DNA of 64,000 nucleotides from Acipenser ruthenus. Lineage: Eukaryota; Chordata; Actinopteri; Acipenseriformes; Acipenseridae. Made by a program: the position numbers and the translations under genes. Of the stretch, positions 50,641-63,142 are shown in pieces (the first letter of the stretch is position 1; every line of letters starts with the position of its first letter). The stretch lies in contig NC_081201.1 of NCBI RefSeq assembly GCF_902713425.1, positions 15,534,862 through 15,598,861 on the forward strand, read 5' to 3'. The notes beneath the pieces are model-generated. The model saw nothing but the letters and a program-made list of their open reading frames with translations. It was not told the origin of the DNA and ran no database searches.

Positions 50641-53600
50641 TCATTCCATCTTCACGTCCTGAAGTCTGGTGATCCTCCACTCCGCGCAGGCCTTGTCCTT
50701 CCCGAGGGTCCGGATGTCCAGAATTACAAAGTTCTTAATAAGAGTTTGTGCCCTTCTGGTCGTGGTGATAGTGTCCAGCTCCTGCTTGTGGTAGACACAG
50801 ACGTTACGGCCCTCCCACAGGATCTGCTTGACAACATTGATGACACGCCAAACGCACTTAGCTGTGCTGGTAGCGATTCCGCCCGCAGGCCCATAGAGCA
50901 CAGTCTCAGCGGTCATCTTGGCCGTGTCAGCAAACCTGTTTAGGAAGACAGAGACAGAGAGCCAGACACTGCCAGCCACATCACACTCCCAGAAGATATG
51001 GGCTGGTGTTTCTCTCTTGCGGCACTTTGCATAGGGGCATGTTTCTACTTGGGCTAGTCCCCTCCTGAACATGAATGCTCGAGTGGGGAGTGAACTGTGG
51101 ACGGTGTTCCATGCTATATCCTTCTGGACATTACTGAGGCAGCTGTGAGACACATTCTCCCAGATTTTTTGGCTTTGGGTGAGGGAGAAAGCAACTACTT
51201 TTTCAATTTCCTGGGAACCGGCAAGATATTTAGTTACAGCCTTGTATTCCCAGGAGGCCAATTTTGCTTTATCTAAGCCCAATTTATATATAGTGTCCCT
51301 TAAGGTTCTATAATACAATGGCGGGTCCCAGGAGTACGGCACGGTGTTATCAATAGTGCAGAGGCCCAAGGCCCTGAGACAGGAGGCAAAATAAAAACGA
51401 TTCATGTAACATACCTTCCTGTCCAGGGCCTGGATGTTCTTGATAGTTTGCGTGCGCCCCTGCACTCGGGTGAGCTGCACAACGTCCGGGACCCCCTTAC
51501 CTCCCTTCTTGTCGGCTTTACTCAAGGTGGCTCGCTTTACCCTCTCCATCTTGCTGCCCCAGATAAAGCGGTGGATAATGCGGTCCACCACTTTTTTGGT
51601 GGTCCTGTCTGGGGGAAAGATTTTTCCTACATAAGAGAGAATGGGGAACAGTATAGACTTGGTTATTAATACTCTACCCGTCATTGTTAAGGATCTTGTG
51701 CTCCATCCGCCAATCTTTTTACGGACCTGGTTAATGGCCGCCGTCCAGCTCTGGGCCCCCGAGCTATTGTTCTCGAAAATGAGGCCCAGAATCTTGATTT
51801 TGTCCTTTGACAGGGTACATGTCCGACAGTTCCCTATCTACCTGCCAATTTTTAGACACGTAGACTTCGCTCTTGGACTTATTAATCACTGCCCCGGTCG
51901 CCGTGCAGTACTTCTCAAGGATATTACTAATCCGAGGTACCGACAATGTGTTGGTGCAAATGAGTGACACATCGTCCATATATGCTGTTGTTTTGACCTG
52001 GACCCCGTTGGATCCAGGCAGCTGGAAACCAGTTATATTGGTATCCCTACGAATTGCCTGCAGGAGGGGTTCAATGCACACGACATATAGCAGTGGGGAT
52101 AGTGGGCAACCCTGTCTGACCCCTGACTGGATAGATATTTTACCAGTCAGGTGTCTGTTCACCAAGACTCGGGTACTAATGTTTGTATAGATAGTTTTAA
52201 CCCACTCCCTAAGTCCAGGAGCGAATTTCATCTGGTCCATCACTTTGTACATATATTCATGGCTTACCCTATCGAACGCCTTCTCCTGGTCAAGGTTGAA
52301 CAGGCAGAGGGGATGGTTCCGTTCTCTAGAATAAGCCAGAATGTCCCTTGTTAACATTAAAATATCAGTGATGGACCTCCCTGGGACACCACAAGCCTGG
52401 TCGGGGCCAATGACCAAAGGGAGGTGTACTTGTAGCCGGAGCATCAGAGCTTTGGCTAGTATCTTATAGTCCACGCAAAAGAGGCTGATTGGGCGCCAAT
52501 TCCGTAGATCTTTAACTTCCCCTTTCTTATAAAGGAGAGTAATTACACTCTCCCGCATAGAAGGGCCCAACCGCTTCTCCCTGTAGACCGCTCTGTAGAC
52601 CTCCGCTAAATGGACTTTTAGCGTGTCCCAAAAAAGATGGTAATACTCACCCGGGATGCCATCTGGACCTGGCGTCTTACCGGTGTTCATGGTCTTAACC
52701 GCCTGGGTGAGCTCCTCCAGCGTGAGTTCTGGGTCTTTCTCCTCCTCCTCCTCCTCGTCCCGCACTGAGTCAGGCTCCAAATGGCTCAGGAACCACACTA
52801 TCAGGGTGTCATCTGTAGCTTTGATGTTATATAGGTCCCTATAGAAGTTCTCTACCACTTTTTTCACTCCCTCACTATCCTCTACTATCCTCCCACTGCT
52901 GTCGAGCATGGAGGACATCAAGTGCCGCTTCTCCCTCGTTTTCTGGAAGAAGCGGGTACACTTTTCGTCTTCCTCCATTTTTTGCACTTTTGCATTGTGC
53001 ATGACCTTTCGTTGTTCCTCCCTACAAAGCACTGAACGATCTAGCTTGGTCTGGGCTATCTCGTCGCTTACAGGGAACCCCCGAAGCTGAAGCAGGCTCA
53101 GACGCTGGAGGGCAGCATTCAGGTGTTTATATTTGGCCCTCCTTTCTTTTGCTTTCCTCTTGCCTGCTGCTATGAAATAACCCTTAGTTCTGATTTTGAC
53201 CATCTCCCACCACTCTATAGGGGAGTTGAATAGGTCACGCAAAGTGGTCCACTCAACAAGCCTGCTCTTATAGGCTGCAGCTATGGAGGGGTCGTCGAGT
53301 AAGGAGGTGTTTAATTTCCAGACCCCTGACCCCATCTGGGAGGTCTGAGGGACCTGCAATGTTACCTGCAGGAGCCTATGGTCAGAGAAGAAGACGGCCT
53401 GGGTGTCTACTGCCGTCTTCGTAAGGGAGCTGGTATGCAGGACGAGATCTATACGGGAGAAGGAGGTCCCAGATGAGCTCACCCAGGTAAAGGGAGGCAC
53501 CAGGTCCTTACCTGCATCACACAGGGAGAAATCCGAAATTACGGAGGACAAAACTCTACTAGAGCGGTCATTGCGTGGCCTGCTCCGGTCTACGTCCCTT

Positions 53601-54066
53601 AGAGCACAATTGAAGTCACCTGACACGATGACGGGTACGTTCCCCAGCAGGAGTGGACGCAGCTGTGGAAAAAATTGAACTCTTTCGTTTTGGTTAGTGG
53701 GTGCGTAGACGTTGACCAGTCTGAGGGGAGTGTTGTTGTATGTCACATCCACGCTCAGAATTCTACCAGGTTCTACCTCCCTGCTGCTGCGGGAGGTAAT
53801 AAATGGGTTTTGAAACAGGATACCTACTCCGTCGGCTCTGGCTATGTTGGAGCCCGACCAGAAGGAGTCCCCCAGGGTCCCTATAATCAGGGCTCGACGA
53901 AATACCACACTCCTGCAGAAAGATGATATCTGCTTTCAAGTTAGTTAGATAGTTTTAGTGCATCAAATCTTTTTTGTGTCTCCCCGATGCTCCTGACATT
54001 AACAGACACACATATCAGGGCCATCAGGGTAGCTAACAAGAAAAGGAGTCGCTGCGTCCACCCCAC
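50641..54066 (-). pseudogene. A5 ORF2 (endonuclease/RT), broken
   Basis: The start codon is GTG (ATG in A2). A 1-nt insertion near 53955 and a 16-nt deletion near 53880 disrupt the first 75 codons. The endonuclease and RT then read to 51764, where a 2-nt deletion in GTCCTTTTTGAC (GTCCTTTGAC here) shifts frame, and the C-terminal 347 residues finish in another frame. An in-frame 3-nt loss changes RFFFQK to RFFQK. Motifs GDFN, SDH, FNLDQEKAFDR, YMDD and the zinc motif are all readable. Confidence 0.9.
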
Positions 54067-54071
54067 AGCGA

Positions 54072-56012
54072 CTATGATTGGGAGGTCGGGACACTCTTCC
54101 TACTCTTAGCTCTACGCTTGCTTCGAGGGGGCTTGGGCTTATTTGCAACTCCCATCTCCCTTGAGAAGGTACTCACTGCTGCTTCGTCCAAGAAGGCACC
54201 GTCTTTGTATGCACAGTACGTGGAGTTGTTTGGGCTATTCAACTCCCCACAAGTTAAGTCTGGTGGAACTTGCTCAGGGCCCCTCGGAACGTGTGGGTCA
54301 GCTTTGTCCTGGGGGGGGTTATGACAGACAGCCTTCTTTGGCTGTTGCCGTCTGTTGAATTGGAGCTGTTAGCAGACTTCTGGCTTACCGCGTCCAGGGG
54401 TATTCCCATGTCCTCCAGTGCTGTATCTAGGAGGACCTCTAGGGGGCCCCTGGGTTTGCCCATACAAGGGAGGGGGTCAAGGATGCTTTGAAGGGAGGCC
54501 CTTCGCTTGAAGAGGGTCATTGCTACCGAGGCACTGCTGGTCAGGGAAGGTGTTGACCCCGACCTCTCCCTCGGTGCATTAGTGAACACCTCTTCTGCGA
54601 GGTGTGCTAGGGTTTGTGTTAATGACTGGGAAGGCTGGCTGGGGATGCCCTGGCTGGCTGCTACCTGCCCACTAGGCGGCAGTGTAGCCATCCCACTCGC
54701 CTCCGTCTCTGCCTGCGAGGGCAAGACTGGGGACTTTGTGTGGACATTAGCTGGTTTTGGATCTATGGGGGCCACCTGCAACTTGCTGTCTTTTGATCTT
54801 TATCTTCTATCTTTTCCCCCTCTCGTCTCTACCCTTTCTTTTCCCCACCCTCGGCTGGTTCTTCACTCCCTTCCCCTCCTTCTCACTCTCACTGTCGCTT
54901 TCGCTTTCCTCCCCCACGGACTCAATCCTTATGGCGTCATAACGAGAGCCGAAGGGGAGTGCTGGCGCTGAGAGGGCCCTACTCAGGAGTGGGGGCGCTG
55001 CTGGGTCCGGGCTCCCTCCCTTCCTCATGTTCTGTATCAGAGGAGCTGCTGGAGGAGCTAGTGGAGTAGCTGTTGTACTCTCTCTCTGGGCTGGGGGAAG
55101 GGGTCCTCGTAAAACGGGACATGTCTCGGGGGCGGGGGGGTGAGGGGGGTGCTGGTGATGGTGGTGCTGGAGTCTGGGTTTTGGGTGCTGTTGGTGGTGA
55201 TGTGGACTGATCTTTGTTACTTGCTCCCTCTTCCTGCTCAGGCCTAGGCTTGTTGGTATTTGCCTTGCTGGCTCTGGCCATGTTGGCACATAGGAAGAGG
55301 GGCGGTCCTTAAACAGGTGCCCCTTCTTTCCACACAAATTGCACTGCCTCTCTTCTCTGCAGTGGCTGGTCTCGTGGGGGGCGCCGCAGTTCCTGCACTT
55401 GACTACAGTACATGCGGCCGCCAGGTGTCCTAATTCCCCACATTTCCTGCAGAGTTTTGGCATCCCATTATAGAATACCAGCCCTCTGTTGGGCCCTAAC
55501 ACTATGGAGTTTGGAATGTGGCGGACGCCTCCAGTGCCCGATGGATCAACATTGAGGCGTACCAGCCACTTTCTGGCTCCTGTCCAAACCCCATCTTCGT
55601 CACTAATTTTCCTCCCTTCTGATGACACCCTCCCATAGCGGTTAAGCCATGTTGTAATGTCATAGTCGCTAACAGCCTCATTGAAAAATTGGACAGTAAC
55701 AACTTTAATTTCTCTGTCTGTCAGTGCATCCACACAAAATTCTTTGTATGGAGCGAGATATTTATTCTCCCCCCAAAAGGACCACATTTCTTGTAATTTT
55801 TGGGGGTTCCTAAAACTGACCTCAAACACTTCCTTAAGCCCTGGCAATTTCACCAAACAATTCAAGTCAGAAGGGGAAAAGCCCATACCCCTCTGAAGAA
55901 TGGTCCGGCTGAACTCCAGTCTCGTCAGTCCTGGTTCCGTTTCCTCTTGCTGGTTTCATGTGAAGCGCACCGCATTGTGCCTCCTGGTCTCCTGGGTTGG
56001 CCGGAACGCCAT
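54072..56012 (-). pseudogene. A5 ORF1 (three CCHC knuckles), frameshifted
   Basis: Start MAFRPTQ at 56012. A small indel near 55957 (TGGTTTCATG in place of TGGGTCCTTG on the plus strand) shifts the frame before MGFSPSD. The N-terminal domain and the first two knuckles read on; the last Cys of knuckle three is Arg (FKDRPSS). Further shifts lie near 55285, 54790 and 54310. The Ser-rich and acidic tail matches A2 in pieces. Confidence 0.88.
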
Positions 56013-56714
56013 CCTTCAGCTGGCTCCTCCGATTGGGGTGGGAGAAGCCTCTGGACGTCCGGGTTGTCTCTCTCTGCGGAAAAGAGACAACGTAAGCAGC
56101 AAATCTGGGCAGTTGAAGGAACTATTACTTTAGTCCCTGAGGAGATGGTTGCCTCGCAAGAGGGACCCCCTCCCCAGGTGAACGGTGTCCTTTCCTGGCA
56201 GAGTAGGGGACGCTGCTTGGCACCGAGACCACGCAGGAAGAATCGTAGCTGTGACGCCTCCTCGGGGTCCGGGGCCGCCTTCTGCTCCTCCCAGATGGCA
56301 CCCTCTGCTGGGCGCCGGCTGCTCTCTCTGTCTGGATCTCGATCACGATCAAGGGCTGGGGATGAGGTCGTCTAGGTCATCAAAGGGTCCTCAAAGGTCG
56401 TCTGGATGGTAGGTCCTCCTTCTCTCGAACTCCAGGCACGTCTGCAAAAGCCGGAACCGCCTGAAAGAAAAAAACTGGAACCGCCTGAAAAAGAAAAACT
56501 GCTCTCAACAGTCAACAAAATCTTGAAAGACCCTTGGCCTGGATTGGGCAAGCCAAAACCAGACTGAGCATTAGTCTTCCAAAAAGTTGCCGAGCTGAAG
56601 AAAAGCCAGTCAAAAATAAAAAAAAAATGTCTGTTCCTCTTCCCTCGAACAAACCTCTCACAGACCCTCGGAGGGAGCGGGCAATGCCACTACCCTCCTA
56701 AGCCTTAGTCCTTA
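56013..56714 (-). other. A5 5' UTR
   Basis: 702 bp, close to the A2 and A3 5' UTRs, starting TAAGGACTAAGGCTTAG. The internal ~25-bp direct repeat is kept. Nothing coding. Confidence 0.7.
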
Positions 56715-56750
56715 GAAAGATTTATTCGAACTGAAGAGAAGCCAGAGTGT
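56715..56750 (-). pseudogene. RNU5: U5 snRNA 5' arm (nt 1-36), interrupted by A5
   Basis: ACACTCTGGCTTCTCTTCAG TTCGAATAAATCTTTC; identical to the arms at 12044 and 35522. Confidence 0.93.
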
Positions 56751-57031
56751 GGCTTTACTGGCAGCCCAGCCCTTCCGGCTGGCCCAAAGGCCTTCTCCTC
56801 TACCCGGCGGCAAGGCCAAACAAAACAGGGAACTCTTCCCAAAACGCAAGTGCCGTTCGGTCCCGGCAAAGGGGCGCTTTGCTGCTGCTGCCTTGAAAGC
56901 GAGGGCTCCTTGCCCCACTAAACAGCTGTGTTTCTGCTTTACCGCTGCGCTCCTCCTCCCACGAGCGCAAGGCCTTCTGGGTACACTGGCCTGCTGCGTG
57001 AGTAGAGCAGGCTGTCCATCAGTTAGGCAGA

Positions 57032-57066
<35 letters not shown>

Positions 57067-57168
57067 TATTTGGAACAAACAAAAAAAAACCACAACAAAA
57101 AGAGCGGGAAAAAATACAACCCAGAAAAAGGGAGGGGGAGAGACTGGCTCTCTCTCTCGACCTTTCTT
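56751..57168 (-). promoter_or_regulatory. U2-U5 spacer with U5 promoter
   Basis: SPH-like motif at 56966-56983; a (GCAG)n-type repeat is expanded to six units near 57031-57065. Short CT tract. No gene. Confidence 0.65.
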
Positions 57169-57320
57169 GTGCACCGTTCCCGGAGGTACTGCAATACCGG
57201 GTCGATGCGTGGAGTGGACGGAGCAAGCCCCGGTTCCATCTCCTGCTTCCAAAAATCAATTTAATATAGACGGGTCCCCCTATGGGGGACGTATCAGATA
57301 TTAAAGTGATAAGAACAGAT
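57169..57320 (-). pseudogene. RNU2: U2 snRNA 3' part after K6
   Basis: ATCTGTTCTTATCAC to CGGTGCAC, 152 nt, Sm site present. Partner of 62866-62892. Confidence 0.93.
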
Positions 57321-57487
57321 TTTTTTTTTTTATTATTAGAAAAATTCCACAAATTTATTATACAAACAATTTTCCAAATATATAGTCACATACATCAATA
57401 ATTACAATGTAAACAAACCCTTCCACCTTTCTCTTGTTGAATTATACCCCCATTTCAACTCTACCCCTTATGTCACTACACACTCTT

Positions 57488-60400
57488 TCAATTATTACCT
57501 CCGCTTTTATGTCTGTTATTTTTAATCAGTTTATTTCTACTTTCCCATAATTCAAACTTAATTAAACTGAGAATTAACCATAACAGCCATTGTTGTTTTG
57601 TTTTTGTGGCACTCTTTACAAACCCTTTCAATATTACATCGTATGACAGCTTCGTTCCTGGTACCTCCTTGTCTATGATCACTCTGGTTTTATTCCATAC
57701 TGTTGCTGCAAATGGACATTCCCAAAACACATGTTCCTGTGTTTCTTCCACAAAACATGTTCCCCTAGGACAAAAAGCATTTCTGGTCAGTTTATGTCTG
57801 AATAACACCTCCCTTACAGCCATCCTTTTATGAAGCATCATCCAATTTAAATCTTTTAGGTTATTATCTAGCCCCTTTGGCTGAATATTTCCCCAAGTCT
57901 CAGGGGCCACTGAACTGTATTCGTTATTATAAAATACTTTCACAGATTCTTTATACAGTTCTTTATGCTCTGTGCAGATCTCTACCTCTTTACAGACTGG
58001 ATTCTGCTTCAGCCACTTCACCGCATGTTGATAATGTCCAGGTAATTGCTCCGCTCTTGGTCCCATGTTATTTATTTTAACAAAATGTCTCATTGTAAAT
58101 GAAAACCACAATCTAACAAAACTGAAAATTGTTTAAATTCGCCTTGCAAAGCTTTACATAAATTTGCCACAAATAAAACAATCTAATTTCACAGGAATGT
58201 GAGGAACATCCCTCCCTCCTTTCTCCACAGCCTTATACATCTCCCCTCTCTTGATGTACTCATATTTCCCTCCCCACGTAAACTCAAAAATCATACGAAT
58301 AACACTTCTCCTATATCTTGGAGGCAACGGATACACATACGCTAGGTACAACAGAGAAGGTAACACATCTGTTTTTAGAACCAACACCTTCCCCATATAG
58401 GTCAGTTTCCTTGCTTTCCACATATTTAACTTTTTATTCATTTTAACAATTTTGTCTGCCCAATTCTTTAAATCACTACCCCTTTGATAGAAATTAACCC
58501 CTAATATTTTAATCCCATCTGAAACTATGTTCAATCCCAAAAGTGTTTGCTTCCTGTTTTCCCAAGCTCCCAAGAACATGACATTTGTTTTACTCAAGTT
58601 TAACTTTGAACCCGATGCTAAAGAAAACAAGTCCATTAACTGAAATGCTCTCCTTATATCATTATCAGACTCTAAATATAAACTTGTGTCATCTGCATAC
58701 TGTGCAATTTTTAATTCCACACCCCCACTCCCTGGAATAATTAACCCCTTTACCCCCTTATCTGCTCTCAGTGCTGCAGCGTAAGGTTCCATGAACAATA
58801 CATAAAGTAAGGGGGATAGCGGACACCCCTGTCTCGCCCCCGACCTTTGTTTAATTAGCTTCCCCAAGTGCCCATTCACATTGACTCTACTCACTACATC
58901 TTTATACATTATTCCTAACCATTTGATTAAATGACACCCAAAACCTAACCTCTCCAAAATTCTAAATAAAAACTGGTGGTTGACCCTATCAAATGCCTTT
59001 TCTTGATCAAGGCTCACTAAAATTAATGGAATATTCCTGTCCTGTACCCACCAAATTACATCTCTAGTCAATTGCAAATTCCATTGCGCTGATCTTCCCA
59101 CTACCCCACATGTCTGGTCTTTATGTACAATGAAACCCATCACCCCCCTTAACCTATTAGTTACTGTCTTTGCTAAAATTTTATAATCCACATTTAATAA
59201 GGTCACAGGCCTCCAGTTTTTCAAATCCTTAATGTCCCCCTTTTTATATAATAAAGAAATAATCCCTTCCTTCATTGATTTTGACAATTCTCCTCTGTCA
59301 AACACTTCCTTTATTACCTCTTTAAACACTGGACCAATAATGTCCCAGAAAGCCCAATAAAACTCCCTTGGCAGTCCATCTGACCCCGGCACTTTATTGT
59401 TTTTCATCTCATTTACAGCTGCTGTTAACTCGCTCAACTCAATAACCTTCTCCAATTCAATTTTACTCTCTTCTGGCACTCTAGATCCCAAATTATTTAA
59501 AAATGTATCTCCTGCTTTATCATCTATTTTCCTTTCTGAAAACAACTCCTCATAAAAATAACTTCCCTTCCATCTTTATCTCTTAATCATTCTTTTCTTT
59601 TGTTTCTCCCTCATAGGCTTGAAAAACTGATGACAACATTTTTCATTAGTCTCATAAAAGACTAGTTGGCTTCTAAACATGAATTTAGCAGCACTGTTAC
59701 TATAAATCTTCTTTAACCTCTCCTTACAAAAACTATACTGCTCCCAATCCATATTCCCCATTATTATCCTTCACCCGCATCTCCTCCAACCTCTTTTGTA
59801 AACCCAATATATATCTTTTCTTTCCTCAAATGCTTTTGATTTACAATATCCCTGCGCAAACACCTTAACTTTTCGCTTCACATCCTCCCACCAATCAATC
59901 CAGGATTTGTAATAAGGTTTCAATTCCACCCACTCATTAAAATATAAAATAAATTGTTCCCTAAACTTTCTCTTCTAAAATTTTGCAATTCAATTTCCAA
60001 TACCCGACACCAAATACTGTCCCGTCTAATATTACCCCTAAAGAAATCATATCATGATCTGAAAACCAAACAGGCAAAACAGAAAAATGTTCTAAAGTCA
60101 AATCATTGGTCACAAAGAAATAATCTATTCTACTCTTTGCACCCCTAGAATTTCTCCAGGTAAATCCTGGCTTTCCTTTATTTAACTTTTTAAAAGAATC
60201 TATTAAATTAAAATTAGACAAAATCAACCGTAAATCCTTGCAACTAAAATCTTCTGATTGAACTGCATCTAAACAGACATTAAAGTCTCCCCCCACTATT
60301 ACATGCCTATTTGTCATTAATACATCCCCCAAACCCAAAAATAATTCTTTTCGCTCTTTCCTTGTTGGAGGAGCATATACATTAATTAATCTTAACTTTT

Positions 60401-61349
60401 GTTCCCTCCCATCCACGTCCGCTACTAGTACCCTCCCTGGCACCATAGAAAAAGAATCCTTCACTTCTAACCCTCTATCCTTAAACAAAATCCCCACCCC
60501 TGATGAGTGCACACCCCCCACACTCCATCTCGATTCCCCCTGATTCCAATTCCCTTGAAAACCCCTTTATGTCCCTGTGACAGGAATGGACGAATGGACG
60601 TCAGACCAGAAGGCGGCACAACAAAAACAAAAGGTACGGTGCAGTGGCGCGGGCGCCGTTTTATTTAAAGCAAACAAAAATAAAATAAATATTCAAACAA
60701 AAATAAACACTGTGCTCACCGAGCAAAACAAAAACAAATCACGAACACTAAATTAACAATCAATAATAAATAAACCATACAGGTCAGGCTGGGCAGTCGC
60801 TGTCACTGTTCCTGTATGTTATAATTGAATTTAGTTTCGTTTTCACCCGATCGCTCCGCTCTCGCTCTCGCTCTCGCCGCTCCTACAACACCCACCTCGA
60901 GCTAGAGAGCTGCAGGCTTTTTATAACAGGTGACCATCTCCCAATTAGCAACAAATTAAATCACCTAATTCGGGAGATGGCCACCTTCTGCACGAGTTTT
61001 AATTATGTTGTGGATGGGGCTACCCATCCACACTAAACAAAACAATCGGCTACACCGTCAAAATACAAACAATAAAACATACGGCGCTCGCCGACATAAA
61101 TACAATAAATAAAAATAATACAAAATAAATACACTGCACAGGGGTGGAGGGGGAGACCCCGATCTAAAAATAAACAAAACAATGTACAGGGCTGCTCGCC
61201 CTGTTACAGTCCCCTTCATCTTTTAAATGTACTTCTTGCAAAAAACAAACTGAAAACTTAATATACTTGAAAGAATTTAACACAGATGCTCTTTTCTGAT
61301 TATTCCTCAAGCCCCTAACATTAACTGAAATTAAATTAATTGAAGCCAT
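57488..61349 (-). pseudogene. K6 ORF2 (endonuclease/RT, YADD type), broken
   Basis: MASINLISVNVRGLRNNQK and LQEVHLKDEGD, then the solo LTR. Beyond it come INVYAPPTRKER, VGGDFN, SRIDYFFV and FSDHDMI (59961-60521), a region with frameshifts (59546-59960), RT NWRPVTLLN, SLDQEKAFDRVNHQFL, GARQGCPLSPLLY and QYADDTSLYL (58154-59545), and the C-terminal zinc motif CPRGTCFVEETQEHVFWEC (57488-58111). Ala replaces Val in the usual GVRQG. At least three frameshifts besides the insertion. Confidence 0.88.
60576..61208 (-). mobile_element. Solo LTR of an LTR retrotransposon (fossil)
   Basis: 633 bp, TGTAACAGG...CCTGTCACA on the minus strand, flanked by the 5-bp direct repeat GTCCC (60571-60575 and 61209-61213). 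A TATAAAAAG box and AATAAA signals occur in minus orientation. No internal genes remain, so it is the product of LTR-LTR recombination. Superfamily not determined. Younger than K6. Confidence 0.8.
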
Positions 61350-61482
61350 TTATAATTTATATTATTAAAAATAAACCCTTTATTTAAGCTTGGCTTGTAG
61401 GTCCTACTCCTTCCTCTTGTATTGCAGGTAAAATAGGTAAAGCCAATGTAGTCTCATTAAATTGTTGAGCATTGTCCAGAAA

Positions 61483-62806
61483 TTACTCAACATTAAAATC
61501 ACTGCTTTGTAATCCTAAATCCGACCGACATGGGCTCGCTGGTGACAACAAAAAGCTTCTCAGTTCAGAACCTAACTCAGTCCCACTCTCTGTTGGTTTA
61601 CTCCTCAGTTCTGTATCTGAATCTGGCAGATTCTGTAAGCCATCAAACCTGTTTCCATGCTCTATCCCCTCCCCTTCCTTTGCTTTCTTCCCTTTTGCTG
61701 GCTTTTGTTCAGCTGCCTTACTCTCATTCCCAGAATTTTTTTTTCCTTTTCCCACTTTTCTTGTCCACATCCATCCAGCCCTCCTCCTTGCTTGTTTCTT
61801 GGTTCAGCTCCACCTTTTCCTCTAGTATTTCCGTACTCGCCTCAATCTCCTCCCACTCAGCCTCTTGAACAGTTTGCCGAGCTTCCTCTTGGCCAGGCAC
61901 TCTGCTTAACTCTGACTGAACCCCACTGCCACTTGAAATCACCTTATCCACAGCCACATTTTCCTCCTGTGCTTCGCTTACATCAGCGGGACCACCCCTT
62001 GGCTCTCCCCCATCTTGCTGCTCATTTTCTGGTTCCTTTTCTCGGTCCTCTCTAATCACCTCTGCAAAGGACCTTTTCTTCTGTGGGCATTGTCTAAAGA
62101 GATGCTCATCAGATCCACAAATATTACATTTTTTAACAAACGGACAGTCCTTTGTTTCATGGCCCAACTCCTCGCAGTTCCTACAACGAACTTGATTGCA
62201 ATGCATTTCCGTGTGACCAAAGGACATGCATTTTCGGCAGTATAGCGGTTGGCCAGAATAAAACAAGTAGCCTCTGTTGGGCCCAATAGAAAAGTTTGCC
62301 GGAGGGTGCCTATACCCATCGAAACCCTTGGCGTCTTGCCTTAATAACGCTTTGAATTGTCTCTTGCCATTCCAGATTCCCAATAGATCTCTCTGATAAA
62401 CTGCACTCACTAGTACATCGCAGTATTTCCCCAGAAAAGCTTCAATATCCCAGTCAGATGCATAAGGATTAAACATGTGGACTGTTATAACTCTGAAATT
62501 GCGATTCCATAATGATTCAGCAGCATCATCCTTCACAGGAGCTCTCATTGAGTACACTTTGTATCTATCCCAAAATGTCATAAAAAGATCTTTAGAGTCA
62601 AAAGTAACATCTACGAACCTTGCCGCTGAATTCATCTGGATACAAAAGAAATCCATAGCTTCGAATCCAAGGCTCGCCATCAAAATCTTCTCCACAAATT
62701 CAATTCTTCCTGGGAAATCCACTCCCATATCTCCTCTCCATCTCAACCGAACTGTGTTCCGTAGTCCAGCCCTTGAAGCCGACCGATTAGCAGATGTCTT
62801 GTCCAT
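61483..62806 (-). pseudogene. K6 ORF1 (three CCHC knuckles), one frameshift
   Basis: MDKTSANRSASRAGLRNTVRL opens the conserved N-terminal domain (VHMFNPYASDWDIEAFLGKY, FSIGPNRGYLFYSGQP). Knuckles: CRKCMSFGHTEMHC, CRNCEELGHETKDC and CNICGSDEHLFRQC. Reading reaches 61724; an A homopolymer (~61737-61746) shifts the frame and the tail (KVGKGKKNSGNESKAAEQK) ends at 61483. About 130 bp separate it from the ORF2 ATG, more than in the other copies. Confidence 0.88.
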
Positions 62807-62865
62807 CCTCTCCTCCTCGTATCACTCTCTCGTATCACTCTCTGCGGTCATGCCACATGAAAACA

Positions 62866-62892
62866 ATCTTAGCCAAAAGGCCGAGAAGCGAT
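62866..62892 (-). pseudogene. RNU2: U2 snRNA 5' fragment interrupted by K6, canonical loop
   Basis: ATCGCTTCTCGGCC TTTTGGCTAAGAT equals the human U2 5' end, unlike the UCUU variant in every other copy here. It stops ~4 nt earlier than in the other units. Confidence 0.92.
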
Positions 62893-63057
62893 GCCCACAA
62901 TGGTTTTGACCAAACGCCGGAGCTGCCGGGGTACTTGCTTCTTGGACTGAGGGGAAAAATGGGAAAAAGAAAAAAAAAAAAAGAAAGAAAAAATGGTGCC
63001 AGGCTCTAATTATTAACACGGCCACCGCTGCTGTGCTCGTTCTGCTTTTAAACCCAT
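62893..63057 (-). other. U5-U2 spacer with U5 3' box
   Basis: The CGGGCGGCCGC block near U2 is shortened here; GTTTAAAAGCAGA lies near 63041-63053. An A-rich run at 62966-62992. No gene. Confidence 0.65.
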
Positions 63058-63142
63058 GTCGAGCCCCACCCCGAGGGGCAGAGCTAGCCAAAAATTGCAT
63101 TGAACTCATAAATACTCCTCTCCACGGAAATCTTTAGTAAAA
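63058..63142 (-). pseudogene. RNU5: U5 snRNA 3' part, interrupted by A6
   Basis: TTTTACTAAAGATTTCCGTG, Sm site AATTTTTGG and a terminal hairpin with one change (GCTCTGCCCC). Confidence 0.92.

Larger units (their letters stand above)
49983..56714 (-). mobile_element. A5: full-length but decayed U5-loop-inserted LINE (family A)
   Basis: 6.7 kb with both U5 junctions at the same bases as A2 and A3. 5' UTR 56013-56714, ORF1 54072-56012, ORF2 50641-54066, 3' UTR 49983-50640. Both ORFs carry small indels, so it is the oldest or least corrected of the full-length A copies. Confidence 0.92.
57321..62865 (-). mobile_element. K6: Keno-like U2-inserted LINE, split by a solo LTR
   Basis: About 4.9 kb of element sequence plus a 633-bp solo LTR. 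5' end ...ATGTGGCATGACCGCAG as in K4 and K5; 3' end in oligo(A). ORF1 61483-62806, ORF2 57488-61349, 3' UTR 57321-57487. Both ORFs are broken. RT is YADD-type like K4. Confidence 0.9.
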
